A DNA stretch of 64,000 nt, taken from JADJAH01 sp964615795. GTDB taxonomy: Bacteria; Bacteroidota; Ignavibacteria; Tepidaquicellales; Tepidaquicellaceae. Shown here in pieces: positions 60,367 through 64,000 of the stretch. The stretch covers positions 1-64,000 of the forward strand of contig CAZTQR010000008.1 of assembly GCA_964615795.1 (NCBI GenBank). Reading direction: 5' to 3'. A program made the translations under genes and the position numbers. The notes under the pieces are model-generated. The model did not search any database, was not told the DNA's origin, and was given only the letters and a program-made list of their open reading frames with translations. Every line of letters starts with the position of its first letter. The first letter of the stretch is position 1.

Positions 60367-60768
60367 TTATGATGACTTGGGCTCCGTGAGTTCCATGAGC
60401 ACACTGTTGGTTGACTTGGGATGAAGAAATGCGATCCACATGTCGTCTGCTCCCGTCCTCGGAGTTTCGTTGATCAGTCCTACGCCTTCGCTTTTCAGAT
60501 AGTCAAGCATCCCCTGTATGTCGTGAATGCCGAATGATACGTGATGTATACCTTCCCCGCGCTTTTCTATATGCTTTGAGATCGGCGACTCGGGGTCGGT
60601 TCCCTCAAGCAGTTCAATGTCGCAGTTCTCAAGATGGAATTTTCTGACATTCACTTTCTGTTCGGCAACGTGCTCAAGCTCGCTTGCTTCTGCTCCGAAT
60701 ATCTTTTCAAACACCGGCACTGACTGTTCAAGTGATCTTACTGCTATTCCAAGATGTGCAAGTTTCAT
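60367..60768 (-). CDS. mce: Methylmalonyl-CoA epimerase
   Basis: A 133-residue VOC-fold enzyme that interconverts (2R)- and (2S)-methylmalonyl-CoA in propionate metabolism. The motifs are AHLGIAVRSLEQSVPVFEKIFG at the N-terminus, GIHHVSFGIHDI in the middle with a metal His, and HPKSTNSVLMELTE at the C-terminus with the metal-binding Glu. These are all characteristic of the methylmalonyl-CoA epimerase family. It lies between manC and uvrC in one minus-strand unit. Confidence 0.95.
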   Translation of the reverse strand: MKLAHLGIAVRSLEQSVPVFEKIFGAEASELEHVAEQKVNVRKFHLENCDIELLEGTDPESPISKHIEKRGEGIHHVSFGIHDIQGMLDYLKSEGVGLINETPRTGADDMWIAFLHPKSTNSVLMELTEPKSS

Positions 60769-60787
60769 ATTTGCTGTGCTTAGTCAT

Positions 60788-61894
60788 TTAGAGAAATTGT
60801 TCCATTCCTTTTCGCCTGAGATAATCAACCACCTCCTTCACGCTCTGCGCTTCACCGCGTCTGCAGATAAGGAGTCCGTTATCGGTATTGATAATCAGCA
60901 GGTCTTCAACTCCGATCGTTGCCAGAATTTTCTGATCGTTGATGATCAGGCAGTTCTTTGTGTCTATCGTTACCGTCCTGCCCTGTTTTACGTTTCCGTC
61001 TGCATCCTTCTCCTTAATATTGTAAACCTCATCCCATGCACCAACGTCGTTCCATCCGAACTTACTCCTTATTATATGCACGCTTTTCGATTTCTCCATT
61101 ACGCCGTAATCGATCGAAATGCTTTTGAGCTTTGAGTATTCTTCTTCGAGATGCTTCGCAAAATCCGGTTCGAAGAGTTTGGTCTGAAGCCGTGCAAGTG
61201 ACTCAAAAAGGTCCGGCATGAATTCGCTTATCTCACGGCTCATTGTATCGGTCCTGAAAATGAACATGCCGCTGTTCCAGAGAAAATCACCGCTTTCGAG
61301 GAACGCCTTTGCAACTTCAAGATTAGGCTTCTCTGCAAATGTCTTCACCTTGTAAACCTTCTCCGTCAGGACGTTTCCCTTTCTCTCAAATTCAACGTCC
61401 GTGAAGTTGTCCGCATCATACTGTATGTAGCCGTACCCTGTTTCGGGGTGGGTTGGATGGATTCCAAGCGTAACAATGCCTCCGTTGTCCTGCGTGAATG
61501 CAAGCCCCGTTACAATGATCCTGTGAAACTCGTCAACGTCCTCAATGAGGTGGTCGGCGGCAACCACAAGCACATTTGCCTTGGGCTCAAAATGCCCGAT
61601 GAAAAGACACGCAAGCCCGATGCACGGCGCGGTGTTCCTTCCCATCGGTTCGCAGATGATGTTCTCTTCGGGGATCTTCGGAAGCTGTTTCTTCACTTCA
61701 TTCCTGTAAGTGACGTTTGTCACAATGAAGATCCTCTCGTCCCTGAAAATGCCTTCTAGCCGTTTGTACGCCTGCTGAATCAGAGTTTCATTGTCAGTCG
61801 CGATCTTCAGAAACTGCTTAGGAACCTTCGATGTCCCTTTAGGCCAGAATCTTGTTCCTACTCCGCCCGCCATGATCACTGCGTAATTGTTCAT
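60788..61894 (-). CDS. manC: Mannose-1-phosphate guanylyltransferase
   Basis: A 368-residue nucleotidyltransferase making GDP-mannose from mannose-1-phosphate and GTP for polysaccharide and glycan synthesis. The N-terminal signature is MAGGVGTRFWPKGTSKVPKQFL near residues 9-30, followed by ENIICEPMGRNTAPCIGLA. VVAADHLIEDVDEFH and FKVRTFAEKP-like segments (KVKTFAEKPNLEVA) fix it as a ManC-type enzyme. The C-terminus lacks the isomerase domain of fused ManC proteins, as in Bacteroidota. It is three bases downstream of the acidic coiled-coil gene. Confidence 0.95.
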   Translation of the reverse strand: MNNYAVIMAGGVGTRFWPKGTSKVPKQFLKIATDNETLIQQAYKRLEGIFRDERIFIVTNVTYRNEVKKQLPKIPEENIICEPMGRNTAPCIGLACLFIGHFEPKANVLVVAADHLIEDVDEFHRIIVTGLAFTQDNGGIVTLGIHPTHPETGYGYIQYDADNFTDVEFERKGNVLTEKVYKVKTFAEKPNLEVAKAFLESGDFLWNSGMFIFRTDTMSREISEFMPDLFESLARLQTKLFEPDFAKHLEEEYSKLKSISIDYGVMEKSKSVHIIRSKFGWNDVGAWDEVYNIKEKDADGNVKQGRTVTIDTKNCLIINDQKILATIGVEDLLIINTDNGLLICRRGEAQSVKEVVDYLRRKGMEQFL

Positions 61895-61897
61895 CTC

Positions 61898-63835
61898 TTA
61901 TGTTGGTTTGTTAATGTCCTTTTGCTTCGAATAGATCCTCGTAGGATCATTCAGATATGTGATGAATACATCCGTGTCCTCAACCTCTCTGCCCAAAAGC
62001 AGGCTCTTCAGCGAATAGACAATATAATCAAATATCTCTTTGTTCTCCGCAGACGCCGGGTCCTTCTTGTAATTGCAGAGATACTTTACAAAATTGTAAG
62101 ACGCTTCTGAAAGCTGAGCCAGTTCGGTAAGTCCGATCTCCAGAGCAAGTTCTGCAGTGCTTCTGAAATTGTTCAGGCATCCCGAGAGTATCTTGAGAGA
62201 TTCATAGGTGTGAAATTCACCGTCAGTGTTTTGAACCGATCTGAAGACGCTCTCAATGTTTCTTATGTGCGAAAGAATGTTGTTTACCGCCATTCTCTGC
62301 TCCTTTGAAGGATACCTTGCATTCAGCTCTCTCTGTATCTGCTCCTTGTTCCGCATTCTCCTCGCAAACTCTTCCTTCCTTGCTTTTTCCTCTATCAGGT
62401 TCCTGCGGATGTTCTCGATGGATTTAAGAGTGTTCTTGTAAACAAAGTAATCCTCTCCCCTTATCAGATGCTCCACAAGTTCAAGTCCCTCCTTAAGCAA
62501 TGCAATTGTACTTTCCGAAATATCGTACTTCCCGCCGGCAATTCTTTCGAATGAGAGATAGATCGCCTGATACACGTTTGATATGATCTCAAACGACATC
62601 TCCCTCGACCTCGCCTCAAGCAGGAGTGCCACTTCCGCAAGTTCATTTGTTCTCTTCGATCTCTCTTCAGCTGTCATAAACACTCTCGCTGAAAATCTTG
62701 TCATTTCATCCGAGAGATACGCGTTGCACTTCAGCACTTCCGATTCATATTCAAGGAACTCTTCATTCGCCTCCTCAGCTTCATCTTCGGGCTCAAGGGG
62801 TTCTGTTTCGGATCTCTTCATATACTCATCTATCTCCGTGCTCATCTCATCACTGATAGCGATCCTGTTCTGAACATTTCCGTCTATATCCTCAATTTCC
62901 TTCTCATCTTCGTTCTCATCTTCATTCGCATCTCCTTTCACACCCCCGGCTTCTGCCGCTTCCATTGTCTGCTTCTCAACGGCTGAAGTTTCTTCTGCTT
63001 CCGCTTCTGCCTTGCTCCCGGTAATTAATTCACTGCCCTCCTCATCGAAACCAAATGTAAGCCTTCTCTTGATGGTAAACGAACCTTCATCCGGCGAAAC
63101 CTGCGGAACATGAACTATCTTTGCGTTTTCACTTTCCGCTTCCCGCTCAACTGCCTTTTCGGGTTCAGCGCCTGCAGATGACACGGCTTCCGTGCTTTCT
63201 TCCCCGGGAAGTTCGAATGCCTCATCTGTTTCTGCAGTCTGCTCTTCAGCCGCCGCATCAAAATTCAGTGTTCCCTCTTCCGCAGTTTCAGACGATTTCG
63301 CATGCGAGGGAAGTACAAACGCCTCGCTTTCATCGTGATTGTCGGACCGGATCAGGTGCATGTATATGCGTGAGGTTGAATCCTCCTCTTCAAGTTCGAC
63401 AACAATTTCATCCGTGTCTGCCGGCGGAGGCAAAGGAATGTTTCCTTCACGCGAGGTCTTGCCGGCATCTTCCTTAACAGGCAAAGCTGAAAACCTGACC
63501 GGTTCATTGGCAGGAGGGTTGCCGAGAAATTTCAGAAGCTCCTTTTTGAGGAACTCTTCGTCTGAGCTGAGATTTCTGCCTATGTTGGAAAATGTGACAT
63601 GCCTGTCATCCAGCTTCTTTGATACATAAAGAAGATACTTTCCCAGCCTTCCGAATTCCTTTGTGTGTGAGAGAAGATAGAACAGCTTGGTGCTGTCGCC
63701 GGAAGTTGCGACTCTCGAGAAAAGTTTCTCCACAATTGCATTCCTGCTTTGGTCAGGAGCATAAACTGAAATGCCGCTTCTGACCCTGTTCATCAGGAGG
63801 TTTATGTAGTCCGACTTTTGGCTTTCAGTGGTCAT
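61898..63835 (-). CDS. Large acidic protein with coiled-coil C-terminus
   Basis: A 645-residue cytoplasmic protein with three parts. The N-terminal 110 residues are a helical folded domain (NLLMNRVRSGISVYAPDQS, LSSDEEFLKKELLKFLG). The middle 110-350 is low-complexity and very rich in Glu and Ala (EEDSTSRI, AEEQTAETDEAFELPG). The C-terminal 280 residues are mostly helical and coiled-coil (ARKEEFARRMRNKEQIQREL, then SLKILSGCLNNFRSTAE). No known domain was recognised. The position between alr and manC does not suggest a specific role. Confidence 0.65.
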   Translation of the reverse strand: MTTESQKSDYINLLMNRVRSGISVYAPDQSRNAIVEKLFSRVATSGDSTKLFYLLSHTKEFGRLGKYLLYVSKKLDDRHVTFSNIGRNLSSDEEFLKKELLKFLGNPPANEPVRFSALPVKEDAGKTSREGNIPLPPPADTDEIVVELEEEDSTSRIYMHLIRSDNHDESEAFVLPSHAKSSETAEEGTLNFDAAAEEQTAETDEAFELPGEESTEAVSSAGAEPEKAVEREAESENAKIVHVPQVSPDEGSFTIKRRLTFGFDEEGSELITGSKAEAEAEETSAVEKQTMEAAEAGGVKGDANEDENEDEKEIEDIDGNVQNRIAISDEMSTEIDEYMKRSETEPLEPEDEAEEANEEFLEYESEVLKCNAYLSDEMTRFSARVFMTAEERSKRTNELAEVALLLEARSREMSFEIISNVYQAIYLSFERIAGGKYDISESTIALLKEGLELVEHLIRGEDYFVYKNTLKSIENIRRNLIEEKARKEEFARRMRNKEQIQRELNARYPSKEQRMAVNNILSHIRNIESVFRSVQNTDGEFHTYESLKILSGCLNNFRSTAELALEIGLTELAQLSEASYNFVKYLCNYKKDPASAENKEIFDYIVYSLKSLLLGREVEDTDVFITYLNDPTRIYSKQKDINKPT

Positions 63836-63850
63836 TGCAGGTTGAGCAAA

Positions 63851-64000
63851 TCAATAAGTGTAAACTCTCTGAACTCTTGACGAAACGTTGCATATCACTT
63901 CGTAAACGATGGAGCCCGTGATCTCTGAGATCCTGTATGCAGGATAGTCTTCCCCGAACAGGATCACTTCATCGTTGACATTCACCGCGGGACTGTTGCC
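63851..64000 (-). CDS. alr: Alanine racemase, C-terminal fragment (cut by window edge)
   Basis: The minus strand reads in frame from the window edge to a TGA at 63851-63853, giving 49 residues. The sequence contains VNDEVILFGEDYPAY and ITGSIVYEVICNVSSRVQRV, matching the C-terminal beta domain of alanine racemase, where the corresponding family pattern is GDEVxLxG followed by YExxCxxxxRVxRxY. The enzyme makes D-alanine for peptidoglycan. The 5' part lies outside the window. Confidence 0.85.
   Translation of the reverse strand, partial: GNSPAVNVNDEVILFGEDYPAYRISEITGSIVYEVICNVSSRVQRVYTY

Overview
The window looks like a chromosomal segment from a Bacteroidota/Chlorobi-group bacterium, most probably an Ignavibacteria-like lineage. 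Evidence: a type IX secretion C-terminal sorting domain with the YPNPFNP and SGLYFYRL signatures on a secreted peptidase, a TonB-dependent receptor with an N-terminal regulatory-like domain, DUF5723 and Omp28-type envelope proteins, a Bacteroidota-type promoter (TTTG-N20-TAATTTTG), frequent TTG/GTG starts, and a very large multiheme cytochrome complement. No tRNA, rRNA, CRISPR array or insertion sequence was recognised, and no gene is visibly frameshifted.

Layout. 1-6.8 kb: HAD phosphatases, a GNAT acetyltransferase, a T9SS trypsin-like peptidase, a CDLCGC-type outer-membrane barrel and phosphoglycerate mutase gpmA. 7.0-10.0 kb: recA, recX and an orphan PAS histidine kinase. 10.3-14.7 kb: a solitary nuoH, then a secreted-thioredoxin/outer-membrane-barrel/Omp28-lipoprotein operon ending in a strong terminator. 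14.8-19.7 kb: a haem-site/dockerin surface protein, a MarC-type membrane protein and three enzymes of the kynurenine/3-hydroxyanthranilate meta-pathway (HAAO, ACMSD, a Rid-family protein).

19.8-29.5 kb is the standout: nine genes on the minus strand encoding, in transcription order, a degenerate receiver protein, a 19-haem membrane-anchored cytochrome, a four-helix cytochrome b, an 18-haem NapC/NirT-type cytochrome, two tandem tetrahaem c554-like cytochromes with unusual CX3CH first haem sites, a 428-residue outer-membrane beta-barrel, a 14-haem cytochrome and a 7-haem lipoprotein. Counted motifs give 66 c-type haem sites (61 CX2CH, 3 CX4CH, 2 CX3CH). The set contains every part expected of a route from the quinone pool, across the periplasm and through an outer-membrane porin-cytochrome conduit, so it is best read as a candidate extracellular electron transfer system. 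A 28-bp palindrome between the two c554 paralogues probably attenuates transcription into the outer-membrane half.

29.9-35.9 kb: DUF302 protein, thioredoxin-like protein, acidic protein, cdsA, CPBP protease and dnaA, with a candidate oriC in the 558-bp gap upstream of dnaA. 35.9-42.5 kb: TonB receptor with a TPR-like partner, pterin dehydratase, a winged-helix regulator/membrane-protein pair with an inverted-repeat operator, a methyltransferase, an intradiol-dioxygenase-like protein, SnoaL and VOC proteins. 42.8-51.4 kb: a second dockerin surface protein sharing a C-terminal module with the one at 14.8 kb, a VOC protein, envelope proteins, a fatty acid desaturase and a GNAT. 51.4-64 kb: M29 aminopeptidase, a lipoprotein, DinB, a TauE/SafE exporter, a Ca2+-type P-ATPase, DUF2892 and GDCCVxC proteins, then uvrC, methylmalonyl-CoA epimerase, manC, a large acidic coiled-coil protein and the 3' end of alr.
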